From Acidobacteriaceae bacterium (GTDB taxonomy: Bacteria > Acidobacteriota > Terriglobia > Terriglobales > SbA1), in NCBI GenBank assembly GCA_003136335.1, contig PLEA01000590.1, forward strand, positions 197-6,712: 6,516 bases of DNA, given 5' to 3'. The notes below the pieces were generated by a model. That model was not told where the DNA came from. It searched no databases and was given only the letters and a program-made list of their open reading frames with translations. Positions 1 through 5,353 of this stretch are shown piece by piece. Each line of letters opens with the position of its first letter. Within the stretch, counting starts at the first letter, position 1. The position numbers and the translations under genes were made by a program.

Positions 1-567
1 GACTACGACCGCGAGAAGCTGCAAGAGCGGTTGGCGAAACTGGTCGGTGGCGTAGCCGTCATCAAAGTCGGCGCCGCAACCGAAACCGAAATGAAGGAAA
101 AGAAAGCCCGTGTGGAAGACGCGATGCACGCCACCCGCGCAGCCGTGGAAGAAGGTATTGTCCCGGGCGGCGGAGTTGCACTGGCACGTTGCGCCGCAGC
201 GCTCGACAAGGTGAAGGCCGACGGCGATGAGCAGATCGGCATCAACATCGTGAAGCGCGCCATCACCGAGCCTCTGCGCCAGATCGTCGAGAACGCCGGC
301 GAAGAAGGTGCGGTGGTTCTGGGCAAGGTGCTCGAATCCAAGGAGACCAACTTCGGATTCAACGCCTTCACCAACGAGTACGAGGACCTGGTCAAAGCAG
401 GCGTGCTCGACCCGACAAAGGTCGTGCGCACCGCCCTGCAAAACGCCGGCTCCATCGCCAGCCTCATGCTAACCACCGAAGCCCTGGTAGCGGAGATTCC
501 TGAAAAGAAGGAAGCTCCCGCCGGCGGCGGCGGCCACGGCGGCGGCGGCATGGGCGACATGTACTAA
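1..567 (+). CDS. groEL: GroEL (60-kDa chaperonin), C-terminal part only
   Basis: This is the last 188 residues of the cytosolic ATP-dependent chaperonin that, with GroES, refolds proteins in a double-ring cage. The gene is cut by the window edge; the frame is open from base 1 and its first residue ([10 protein letters not shown]) matches about residue 359 of E. coli GroEL. Visible landmarks are VIKVGAATE, then KKARVEDA with the ATPase aspartate equivalent to E. coli D398 at fragment residue 40, GGGVAL just after it, and [13 protein letters not shown], which holds the nucleotide-contacting aspartate equivalent to D495. The tail is Gly-rich ([14 protein letters not shown]) and ends in DMY instead of the E. 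coli GGM repeats. I see no lesion. An intrinsic terminator begins 41 bases after the stop, so groEL ends its transcript. It is impossible to tell here whether groES lies upstream. Confidence 0.97.
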   Translation, partial: DYDREKLQERLAKLVGGVAVIKVGAATETEMKEKKARVEDAMHATRAAVEEGIVPGGGVALARCAAALDKVKADGDEQIGINIVKRAITEPLRQIVENAGEEGAVVLGKVLESKETNFGFNAFTNEYEDLVKAGVLDPTKVVRTALQNAGSIASLMLTTEALVAEIPEKKEAPAGGGGHGGGGMGDMY

Positions 568-571
568 GACT

Positions 572-600
572 GCTGTCAGCCATCAGCTTGCAGCCGTCAG
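572..600. repeat. Two imperfect tandem copies of a 14-bp unit after groEL
   Basis: Bases 572-586 (GCTGTCAGCCATCAG) and 586-600 (GCTTGCAGCCGTCAG) match at 12 of 15 positions with a period of 14. They fill the gap between the groEL stop and its terminator. No function is evident. Confidence 0.45.
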
Positions 601-607
601 TAGGAAC

Positions 608-641
608 AAAAGCCCCGCTCGCAAGAGCGGGGCTTTTCTTT
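608..641 (+). terminator. Rho-independent terminator of groEL
   Basis: A perfect 13-bp stem (608-620 pairing with 625-637) closes on a GCAA tetraloop (621-624). The stem is very GC-rich in its middle (GCCCCGCTC), is flanked by AAAA on the left and TTTT on the right, and is followed by a T-rich run to 641. The A and T flanks make it potentially active in both directions. It sits 41 bases past the groEL stop codon. Confidence 0.93.
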
Positions 642-654
642 GCTCAGTCAACTT

Positions 655-714
655 TGTCATTCCGAGTCGCTCGCAGCCGCAAAGCGGCGAGAACGTGTCG
701 AGGAACCTGCTTTG
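655..714. repeat. Candidate interspersed repeat (CATTCCGAG ... CGAGGAACCTGC type)
   Basis: The stretch starts TGTCATTCCGAG (655-666), contains a small hairpin GCCGC-AAA-GCGGC (676-688) and ends CGAGGAACCTGCTTTG (699-714). From memory, intergenic elements of the form CATTCCGAG...CGAGGAATCTGC are scattered through many acidobacterial genomes; that recollection is the basis of the call. Only one copy is present here, so the window itself cannot prove it is repetitive. An open frame running through it from 695 is most likely not translated. Confidence 0.45.
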
Positions 715-768
715 CTCTCCTCGTGCACTGCTCGATCTGCACCGCCCGAACCGCCTGCAACTAAACGC

Positions 769-797
769 TTGCTCATCAACGGACTTGTTGATATTTT
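769..797 (+). promoter_or_regulatory. Candidate sigma70-type promoter with a dyad in the spacer, upstream of the broken membrane-protein gene
   Basis: A -35-like TTGCTC (769-774) is separated by 17 bases from a -10-like TATTTT (792-797). An inverted repeat ATCAAC-GGACTT-GTTGAT (775-792) fills the spacer and could be an operator. A purine-rich AGAGG follows at 811-815 and the coding-like frame begins at 821, so the order promoter, ribosome site, gene is sensible. Both hexamers are imperfect matches (3/6 and 4/6). Confidence 0.35.
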
Positions 798-820
798 GTC
801 CCGCAACCACAGAGGTGCCT

Positions 821-1298
821 ATTAACACGGACGCGATTGAACCCGGAAGAGATTCGTACTCAATCGGACCAGTGCTGCCCGTCGAAATGACAAAGGCACC
901 CTTTCGCCCGAAAGTAGCCGGGCGAATCGCTTTCTTCTTTGGCCCTTTGGCCGGCGCGCTGATATCGGTAATTAATCTGAGGCGCTTTGGTTATCCGGTG
1001 AAAGCCAAGCGAGTTTTCTTTTGGACGCTCGTGGGAGCTGCCGCATTGGCGGTTATCTTCCTTTTAATCCCGGATGTTCTCGGGCGCGTTGTCGGACTCG
1101 CCGCCGAAATCGCGTTCTATCAAGTCTATCCTCGTCTTCAGGAAAAGAGTTTGGAGAGTGGCAAACCGCCCATCCAAACATCGAGCATTAAACGGATGGA
1201 AAGCGATAGGATGGGGCTTCACCGGACTTATCTTGTTCGTTGGAGTTCTTATCGTGGTTGCCTATCCTTTATCGCTATTGCTCCCTTCCGCTCGTTAA
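821..1298 (+). pseudogene. Small three-helix membrane protein, broken by two single-base deletions
   Basis: I do not have a family name for this gene. Three reading frames in sequence give one coherent protein. Frame A (821 to about 1147) has a polar N-terminus (IGPVLPVE), then KVAGRIAFFFGPLAGALI, the first membrane helix, a basic loop, and a second helix ending FLLIPDVLGR. Frame B (1147-1188) continues as EFGEWQTAHPNIEH. Frame C (1188-1298) gives LNGWKAIGWGFTG and a third helix ending LSLLLPSAR and a TAA stop. Adding one base near 1147 and one near 1188 restores about 159 codons. The natural start also seems lost: the frame begins well with ATT at 821, five bases after AGAGG, where ATG would be expected; the first in-frame ATG is 887. 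Without repair, frame A runs on to 1312 with an unconvincing tail. The two junctions could also be assembly errors, though two deletions within about 45 bases plus a bad start favour decay. Confidence 0.7.
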
Positions 1299-1457
1299 TA
1301 TCACAGAGTTAGCAACACGTCCCCTGCTAAAGAATCTCTACCGAATTTCCACTCTCACTCCGCCACCTGGAATCGGGGATGGTGATTGATCGGATTATGG
1401 CGGTGGCGGATGAGGGAGTTTCCTGGGGAGAAGAGCGAAAAGATCGGGACAGAGATT

Positions 1458-1488
1458 CCCACGTCTCGCAAAAGCGGCTAGACGTGGG
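1458..1488. repeat. Intergenic hairpin element, copy 1 (CGCAAAAG loop type)
   Basis: CCCACGTCT (1458-1466) pairs perfectly over 9 bp with AGACGTGGG (1480-1488). The 13-base loop starts CGCAAAAGCG, which can form a further CGC/GCG mini-stem with an AAAA loop. The element shares its plan with 2029-2067: an outer CCCA...TGGG stem, and CGCAAAAG at the apex. There is no T-run on the 3' side, so it is not a normal terminator. Confidence 0.6.
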
Positions 1489-1494
1489 GCGCCA

Positions 1495-1548
1495 ACAGCA
1501 TCCACAGAACCTACAGCATCCAAGGAACCCACAGGATATACAGAACAA
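1495..1548. repeat. Three imperfect 18-bp tandem repeats
   Basis: The units are ACAGCATCCACAGAACCT (1495-1512), ACAGCATCCAAGGAACCC (1513-1530) and ACAGGATATACAGAACAA (1531-1548). The first two match at 15 of 18 positions and the third is more diverged. The period is a multiple of three, and in the frame of the downstream endonuclease gene the units read TASTEP, TASKEP and TGYTEQ. They lie upstream of that gene's only usable start, so a coding role is doubtful. Confidence 0.7.
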
Positions 1549-1596
1549 TTTGGGGGAGTCAGAGGAAGTGGGGCACCTGGGTCTGCATCCGGGGCT

Positions 1597-1996
1597 GTGT
1601 CACTCACGCGGAAGCAGCGTGGGGAGATGGCGGAGACGGCGTTTCTGGCGAAGGCGGCGGGATTGGGATTCCGGGTGGCGAAGCCGTGGGGCGAGAGTTC
1701 GCGATATGACTTGATCGTGGACAACGGGCGAAAGCTGCTGCGAGTACAGGTGAAGTCCGCGCATCGCGCCGGCGAGTATGGAGGATATACGTTTTCACGC
1801 GCACGGAAATACGGCGCGCGTATATAGATCGAGCGAGATCGATTTTCTCGCGGCGTACGTCGTGCCGGTGGAGGCGTGGTATTTGTTTCCGGTGGAGGAG
1901 TTTCGAAAATACAAATCGATGAAGTTGTTTTCCGCCAGCAGGAGGAGGAGGTCGAAGTTTGAGAAGTTTCGGGAAGCGTGGTGGACGGTGAGCTGA
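1597..1996 (+). pseudogene. PD-(D/E)XK endonuclease-like protein, broken by one extra T
   Basis: The N-terminal part (1597-1794, GTG start) reads as a small PD-(D/E)XK nuclease of the kind Pfam groups with group I intron endonucleases (PDDEXK_5). Visible are RGEMAE with the leading acidic residue (E10 or E13), GFRVAKPWGESSRYDLIVD with D38, and RVQVKS with the catalytic lysine K53 of the (E/Q)xK motif. That frame stops at a TAG after GGYTFSRARKYGARI. Skipping one T in the TTTT run at 1792-1795 gives YTFHAHGNTARVY followed by EIDFLAAYVVPVEAWYLFPV, typical of the family's C-terminal half, then a basic end and TGA at 1994-1996. The repaired product is 132 residues, near full length for the family. 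The GTG start lacks a strong ribosome site. The lesion is a homopolymer insertion, so a sequencing error is possible; translational slippage at T4 is less likely. In this family single solitary genes are common, so an actual intron is not implied. Confidence 0.75.
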
Positions 1997-2028
1997 AGTC
2001 TTACACTGGGGTATAGGAAGTCAGAATC

Positions 2029-2067
2029 CCCATCCTGGCGTCGCAAAAGGCGCGACGTTAGGATGGG
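2029..2067. repeat. Intergenic hairpin element, copy 2 (CGCAAAAG loop type)
   Basis: CCCATCCT (2029-2036) pairs with AGGATGGG (2060-2067); two G-T wobbles and CGTCGC (2039-2044) with GCGACG (2052-2057) extend this to a 16-bp stem around the 7-base loop AAAAGGC. Its outer arms and apex (CGCAAAAGG) resemble 1458-1488. The 3' flank is CCACCCTGGGG with no T-run. The two copies bracket the tandem repeats and the broken endonuclease gene. Similar CCCA...TGGG(G/C)CACC hairpins are, from memory, common between acidobacterial genes. Confidence 0.65.
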
Positions 2068-2150
2068 CCACCCTGGGGTGCTGGGAACATTTACCTAGTC
2101 CATTCCGTACTCTTCCTTGCCGTATCCATCCTTTAGGAAAGCGAGATTCC

Positions 2151-2660
2151 ATGAACCGACGTTCTGTTTTCTGTGTCGTAGTGTCTTTGTTATCCCTGTC
2201 GATCTTGTTTGCCTCCCCATCCTTCGCCCAAACCGTCCTGGCACTCGACAAGATTCAAAACCAGCAAGAGCTCGACAGCGCGATCACCGCTCTCGATGCC
2301 GCGCTGTTCGACGCCTACAACCGCTGCGACCTCGAGAAGTTCGCTTCCTTCATCGACGAAAACGTCGAGTTCTACCACGATCAGGGCGGCGTGACCCTCG
2401 GCAAAGTTGCCTTGACCGACAGCGTCAAGAAAAACATCTGCGGCAAGGTCACCCGCGAACTCGTTCCCGGCAGCCTGCACATTTATTTCATGAAAGGTTA
2501 CGGCGCTCTGGAGGTGGGCGTTCACCGCTTCCACCATCCCGGCCACGAAGACACCGAAGGGGTCGGCGAAGGCAAATTCATTCACCTGTGGCAGTACAAA
2601 GACGGCGCCTGGAAAATCACCCGCGTTATGAGCTACGACCATCACGCAGCCGCCAAATGA
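2151..2660 (+). CDS. Secreted SnoaL-like / DUF4440 (NTF2-fold) protein
   Basis: A 169-residue protein exported by Sec: a basic N-terminus (MNRR), a hydrophobic core at residues 6-22 and a likely cleavage after SFA at 26. The mature part has the pattern of the NTF2-like DUF4440/SnoaL fold: LDAALFDAYNRCDLEKFASF (about 48-67), then IDENVEFYHDQGG (68-80), and a final strand pair LWQYKDGAWKITRVMSYDHH (146-165). This fold makes a cone-shaped pocket and serves many roles, from isomerases to plain ligand binding, so the substrate cannot be named. The mature chain has two cysteines (C60, C97) that could form a disulfide in the periplasm. The ATG at 2151 fits both the signal peptide and an AGGA at 2135-2138, rather far upstream (12 bases). 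It follows hairpin element 2 and is separated by 45 bases from the next gene, which appears to have its own promoter. Confidence 0.88.
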   Translation: MNRRSVFCVVVSLLSLSILFASPSFAQTVLALDKIQNQQELDSAITALDAALFDAYNRCDLEKFASFIDENVEFYHDQGGVTLGKVALTDSVKKNICGKVTRELVPGSLHIYFMKGYGALEVGVHRFHHPGHEDTEGVGEGKFIHLWQYKDGAWKITRVMSYDHHAAAK

Positions 2661-2685
2661 AACACCCATTGCGCCGCCGTCCGCA

Positions 2686-2694
2686 TGCTATAGT
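2686..2694 (+). promoter_or_regulatory. Extended -10 promoter (TGCTATAGT) for the TPR gene
   Basis: TGC-TATAGT matches the extended -10 form TGnTATAAT except at one base. Eleven bases separate it from the ATG at 2706, so transcription should start near 2701, leaving a leader of about 5 bases. No Shine-Dalgarno sequence is visible and no convincing -35 lies at the usual distance (a TTGCGC at 2669 is only 14 bases away). Confidence 0.5.
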
Positions 2695-2705
2695 GCGATT
2701 TCGCG

Positions 2706-3446
2706 ATGGGATCTTTCCTGTTCTTCGCCTTTTCGTGGTGGTCCATCCTGCTGCGGATTGTGGCCATCGTCCACTTCATCCGCCGCCGACCAAACTTCTT
2801 TTGGATTTGGGTGATCCTGTTCCACTGGGTAGGAGCGCTCGTCTATATCCTGGTGGAAGTGATACCGGACGGGAGCCTGCTGCGGAGTTCATTTCAGGTT
2901 TTTCCGCGCCGCAGGCGGATTCAAGAACTGGAGCGCACCATCCTCGACAATCCTTCCGCGGGGAATTACGAAGAGCTCGGCCTGTTGTACCTCGACGACG
3001 GCAACTTCGCGCGCGCCCGCGCGTGTTACGACAAGGCCATCTCGTCGCGGACCGACCACGCCGATCCCTTCTATCGCCGCGGCATCGCGGAGGTTGAACT
3101 CGGAGACTTTGCCGCCGCGGTTCCCGACCTGGAACGCGCCGTCAATTCCGATCCCGACTATGACTTCCACCGCGCCAAGGGACTGCTCGCATGGGCCTAT
3201 GCGCAAACTGGGCAAGTCGAGAAAGCCGATGCACGATTTCGCGAGGCAGTCCAGATTTCTACGATCTCGGAAACCTATTACCACTACGCCCTGTTTCTGC
3301 AGTCGCAGGGACGCGCCGCCGAGGCTCGCGAGTGGGCGCGCAAGATTCTCGAAAAGAAGCCAACCATGCCAGGATATCTTCGGCGTTGCGAACGCCCGTG
3401 GTTCCGCAGGGCCAGCACTCTGCTGGCGCGGCTGCCGGCTGCGTGA
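2706..3446 (+). CDS. Membrane-anchored tetratricopeptide-repeat protein
   Basis: A 246-residue protein with two N-terminal hydrophobic segments (about 8-25 and 31-52) and a soluble TPR domain. The second segment, FFWIWVILFHWVGALVYILV followed by EVIPD, resembles the short membrane domain found at the N-terminus of phospholipase-D-type proteins (PLDc_N); this is only a resemblance. After a basic stretch FPRRRRIQELE (66-76) come about four TPR units at roughly 85-118, 120-153, 154-187 and 188-221, with typical spacing in YEELGLLYLDDGNFARARACY and YRRGIAEVELGDFAAAVPDLE. TPRs bind partner proteins, so a scaffold at the membrane is the likely role; the partner is unknown. Basic residues follow both hydrophobic segments, so the topology is uncertain and the first segment may not fully cross. 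The start is forced: an in-frame TAG lies at 2691-2693 and the next Met is residue 221. No ribosome site is visible. Confidence 0.9.
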   Translation: MGSFLFFAFSWWSILLRIVAIVHFIRRRPNFFWIWVILFHWVGALVYILVEVIPDGSLLRSSFQVFPRRRRIQELERTILDNPSAGNYEELGLLYLDDGNFARARACYDKAISSRTDHADPFYRRGIAEVELGDFAAAVPDLERAVNSDPDYDFHRAKGLLAWAYAQTGQVEKADARFREAVQISTISETYYHYALFLQSQGRAAEAREWARKILEKKPTMPGYLRRCERPWFRRASTLLARLPAA

Positions 3447-3473
3447 GAGACGCACCAGAAGCCCAACGCAGGA

Positions 3474-3482
3474 TGTTAAAAT
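3474..3482 (+). promoter_or_regulatory. Extended -10 promoter (TGTTAAAAT) for the HAD gene
   Basis: TGT-TAAAAT fits TGnTATAAT with one mismatch. The GTG start at 3491 is 8 bases downstream, so transcription should begin about at 3489 and the message would be essentially leaderless. No -35 match is seen around 3454-3459. It lies in the 44-base gap after the TPR gene. Confidence 0.5.
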
Positions 3483-3490
3483 TGTAGACA

Positions 3491-4360
3491 GTGCAGATTT
3501 CCAGGCCTCCCATCCGACTGCTGGCGACCGACATCGACGGCACGCTGCTCAATCCACAATTTCAGGTTTCCGAGGGCGATCTGATGGCGCTGCGCCGGGC
3601 GCACGCCGCCGGCATCGAGATTGTCCTGGTGACTGGACGAAGGCATACGTTTGCCTTGCCCATTGCGCAGCAGCTTGGCTTCGATTTGTGTCTGATCAGC
3701 TCGAATGGGGCGGTGACGCGGTCATTGACGGGCGAGACGTTTCATCGCGACCTGATGCCGGCGGAAACTTGCCGGAGACTTTGCGGCGCGATGCGAGAAT
3801 TTCGCGGCCACACCGTTCTTACGTTTGATATAGAAACGAAGGGCGCAATCGTGCTCGAACGGCTCGACGAACTGGGGTCCAGCATCCGGCGATGGCTGGA
3901 GAAGAATATGGAGTACATCGAGTTTGTAGTTCCGATCGAAGACGCGCTGCTAAGCGATCCGGTGCAGGCCATGTTCTGCGGCACAATGGCGCGAATGAGC
4001 GAAGCGTTGCGCGCTCTCGAAGGCGCCGGAATGGATGGCTGCGTGACCGTATTGCGAACGGAATATCCAGCGCGGGATTTGTCGATGATCGACGTGCTGA
4101 ATGCGGGCTGCTCGAAGGGGCATGCGCTGGCACGCTGGGCGAGGCATCGCGGTTTCCGCCGAGAAGAGGTCATGGCCATCGGTGATAACCATAATGACGT
4201 CGAGATGCTTGAGTTTGCCGGCCATCCGGTTATCATGGGGAATGCATGCGAAGAGTTGCGCGGCCGTGGGTGGACCGTGACTCTCGGCAATGAAGCCTGC
4301 GGCATAGCCGCGGCAGTAGATTTGGCACTCGGTGCGGAAACGCTGATCGTCAGAAGTTAG
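3491..4360 (+). CDS. HAD-IIB (Cof-type) phosphatase
   Basis: A 289-residue cytosolic haloacid-dehalogenase-superfamily hydrolase, expected to remove phosphate from small molecules such as sugar phosphates or nucleotides using Mg2+. All four HAD motifs are intact: motif I DIDGTLL with nucleophile D14 and acid/base D16; motif II VTGR with T48; motif III lysine K209 in CSKGHAL; motif IV GDNHNDVEML with D232 and D236. The type IIB cap lies between motifs II and III, about residues 85-190. Length and motif spacing are normal for Cof-like enzymes; the substrate cannot be read from the sequence. The GTG start is forced because an in-frame TAG lies at 3485-3487 and the next Met comes after motif I. 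The lytic transglycosylase gene starts 14 bases after its stop, suggesting co-transcription. Confidence 0.94.
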   Translation: MQISRPPIRLLATDIDGTLLNPQFQVSEGDLMALRRAHAAGIEIVLVTGRRHTFALPIAQQLGFDLCLISSNGAVTRSLTGETFHRDLMPAETCRRLCGAMREFRGHTVLTFDIETKGAIVLERLDELGSSIRRWLEKNMEYIEFVVPIEDALLSDPVQAMFCGTMARMSEALRALEGAGMDGCVTVLRTEYPARDLSMIDVLNAGCSKGHALARWARHRGFRREEVMAIGDNHNDVEMLEFAGHPVIMGNACEELRGRGWTVTLGNEACGIAAAVDLALGAETLIVRS

Positions 4361-4374
4361 TTCGTGGATTGCAG

Positions 4375-5223
4375 ATGCGAGCGCTACTTTCATTTCGGCT
4401 ACGCCTTGGAATCGTCGCTACTTTGGCGATGGCTGCACTTCCCTGTTTTGCTGGCGAAGTCGCGGTTCTCCGCAACGGGTTTTCGATCCGGCATGAGCGG
4501 CGCGAAGTGGTCGGCGACGTTACGCGATTGTATGTAAGCGCGGACGGATCGAGTTTCGTGGATGTTCCCACCGCAGAGATTGAACATTTTGAGGCAGCGC
4601 CAGAATTGCTGACGCCGGCTTCCGTCTCTCGGCTTCCGGCTTCGGCAGAGAAACCCATTTCTTTACCCTTCGCCAGGAACACACCGAATACGCCGACCAC
4701 GCTGAATCTGGAAGAAGTGGTGGCTTCGGCCAGCGGACGCTATCGCCTGGATCCGGACCTCGTGAACAGCGTGATCAAGGCGGAGAGCGGATTCAATGTG
4801 CGTGCCGTGTCTCCGAAAGGGGCGCAAGGGCTGATGCAGTTGATGCCCGGGACCGCGGCCACGCTTGGCGTTCCGAATGCGTTCGACCCGCAGGCGAATG
4901 TAGAGGGCGGAACGAAATATCTGCGAGAACTGCTGGAGCGCTACAACTTTGATCTGGTGAAAGCGCTGGCAGCCTACAATGCAGGTCCTCAGCGGGTGGA
5001 ACAGTATAAGGGCGTGCCTCCCTATTACGAGACGCGAGCCTATGTGGCGCGCGTGGTGAGAGATTTCAACAGAAAGAAGACGGCGCAGCAGAACGTAACC
5101 GCCAGTTCTCTTCCGAAGCCTGGAAACTCCAAACCGGCAAGCACGAAGAGTAAGGCCCGCGCGAAGGCGCAAGGCTCTGCGCCGGTTCAAGCAAAGGCGA
5201 GCACGCCGCAAACGAGCGAATAG
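4375..5223 (+). CDS. Secreted SLT-type lytic transglycosylase
   Basis: A 282-residue exported enzyme predicted to cut the MurNAc-GlcNAc bond of peptidoglycan, forming 1,6-anhydroMurNAc ends. A signal peptide (basic start, hydrophobic core about 9-22, cleavage near CFA at 26) is followed by a domain of about 50 residues I cannot name (VAVLRNGFSIRHE through VDVPTAEIEHFE), a Pro/Thr linker, and the catalytic SLT domain at about 112-232. The catalytic glutamate is E137 in IKAESGFN, followed by GAQGLMQLMPGTAATLG, NVEGGTKYL and ALAAYNAGPQRVEQY, the standard Slt70-type motifs, and YETRAYVARV. The last 50 residues are a Lys/Ala/Ser/Pro-rich, disordered-looking basic tail. I chose ATG 4375 because GTGGA (4364-4368) is well spaced; a TTG at 4369 would add two residues. 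It is close behind the HAD gene, so probably shares its transcript. Confidence 0.93.
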   Translation: MRALLSFRLRLGIVATLAMAALPCFAGEVAVLRNGFSIRHERREVVGDVTRLYVSADGSSFVDVPTAEIEHFEAAPELLTPASVSRLPASAEKPISLPFARNTPNTPTTLNLEEVVASASGRYRLDPDLVNSVIKAESGFNVRAVSPKGAQGLMQLMPGTAATLGVPNAFDPQANVEGGTKYLRELLERYNFDLVKALAAYNAGPQRVEQYKGVPPYYETRAYVARVVRDFNRKKTAQQNVTASSLPKPGNSKPASTKSKARAKAQGSAPVQAKASTPQTSE

Positions 5224-5265
5224 AATCGGCCCTGCCTCACCACGCCGCCTCCCATGCTTGATCAA

Positions 5266-5294
5266 TTGACCCCTGTGCCTTCGTCATTTACCTT
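5266..5294 (+). promoter_or_regulatory. Weak candidate promoter for the flippase-like gene
   Basis: TTGACC (5266-5271) is a good -35 match and lies 17 bases from TACCTT (5289-5294), a poor -10 match. The 130-base gap between the transglycosylase and the next gene is the largest among the intact genes, so a promoter here is reasonable. Confidence 0.25.
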
Positions 5295-5311
5295 GGAACT
5301 GCCGTTTCCCG

Positions 5312-5345
5312 CTTCGCGTTGCGAGGGCCGCGGCGCGGAGTTTTT
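5312..5345 (+). terminator. Possible terminator or attenuator hairpin just before the flippase-like gene
   Basis: CTTCGCG (5312-5318) pairs with CGCGGAG (5334-5340), including one G-U pair, around a 15-base GC-rich loop, and TTTTT follows at 5341-5345. It could end the HAD-transglycosylase transcript. It stands only 8 bases before the ATG at 5354, so if a promoter lies upstream it would act as an attenuator. The stem is short and the loop long. Confidence 0.3.
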
Positions 5346-5353
5346 CCCACTTC

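Larger units (their letters stand above)
1299..1596. other. Gene-free stretch between two broken genes
   Basis: I see no supportable gene here on either strand. It contains a hairpin element (1458-1488) and an 18-bp tandem repeat (1495-1548), listed separately. The reading frame of the following endonuclease gene is open back to a TGA at 1411 but offers no ATG, GTG or TTG before 1597, and the encoded residues (many Arg, then Thr/Ser/Pro/Gly) look like translated noncoding DNA or a linker remnant. The part from 1313 to 1450 holds nothing I recognise. Confidence 0.5.

Noticed and set aside
3..560. Open frame of 185 codons on the - strand
   Set aside because: It is the antisense shadow of groEL, with a Ser/Pro/Ala-rich composition and no domain.
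695..820. N-terminal extension of the broken membrane-protein frame
   Set aside because: The first part is coded by the repeat-like element and has no homologous look; the sensible protein begins near 821.
583..828. Open frame of 81 codons on the - strand
   Set aside because: It runs through the groEL terminator and the repeat-like element; the product has no recognisable features.
1395..1724. Open frame of 109 codons on the - strand
   Set aside because: It covers the hairpin, the tandem repeats and the antisense of the endonuclease gene; composition is unlike a protein.
1597..1996. Group I intron hosting the endonuclease
   Set aside because: No flanking split gene or conserved intron core sequence is visible; the family name alone does not show an intron.
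1458..2067. CRISPR array or transposon ends formed by the two hairpins
   Set aside because: There are only two hairpins 570 bases apart, with different stems, no regular spacers, no transposase and no target-site duplication seen.
2117..3097. Open frame of 326 codons on the + strand
   Set aside because: It overlaps two better genes in other frames and encodes an Arg/Pro/His-rich sequence typical of an out-of-frame reading of GC-rich coding DNA.
3094..3828. Open frame of 244 codons on the + strand
   Set aside because: It spans the end of the TPR gene and the start of the HAD gene in the wrong frame and has no motifs.
3742..4305. Open frame of 187 codons on the - strand
   Set aside because: It is antisense to the HAD gene, which has all catalytic motifs on the + strand.
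4663..5265. Open frame of 200 codons on the - strand
   Set aside because: Antisense to the transglycosylase; Arg/His-rich with no domain.
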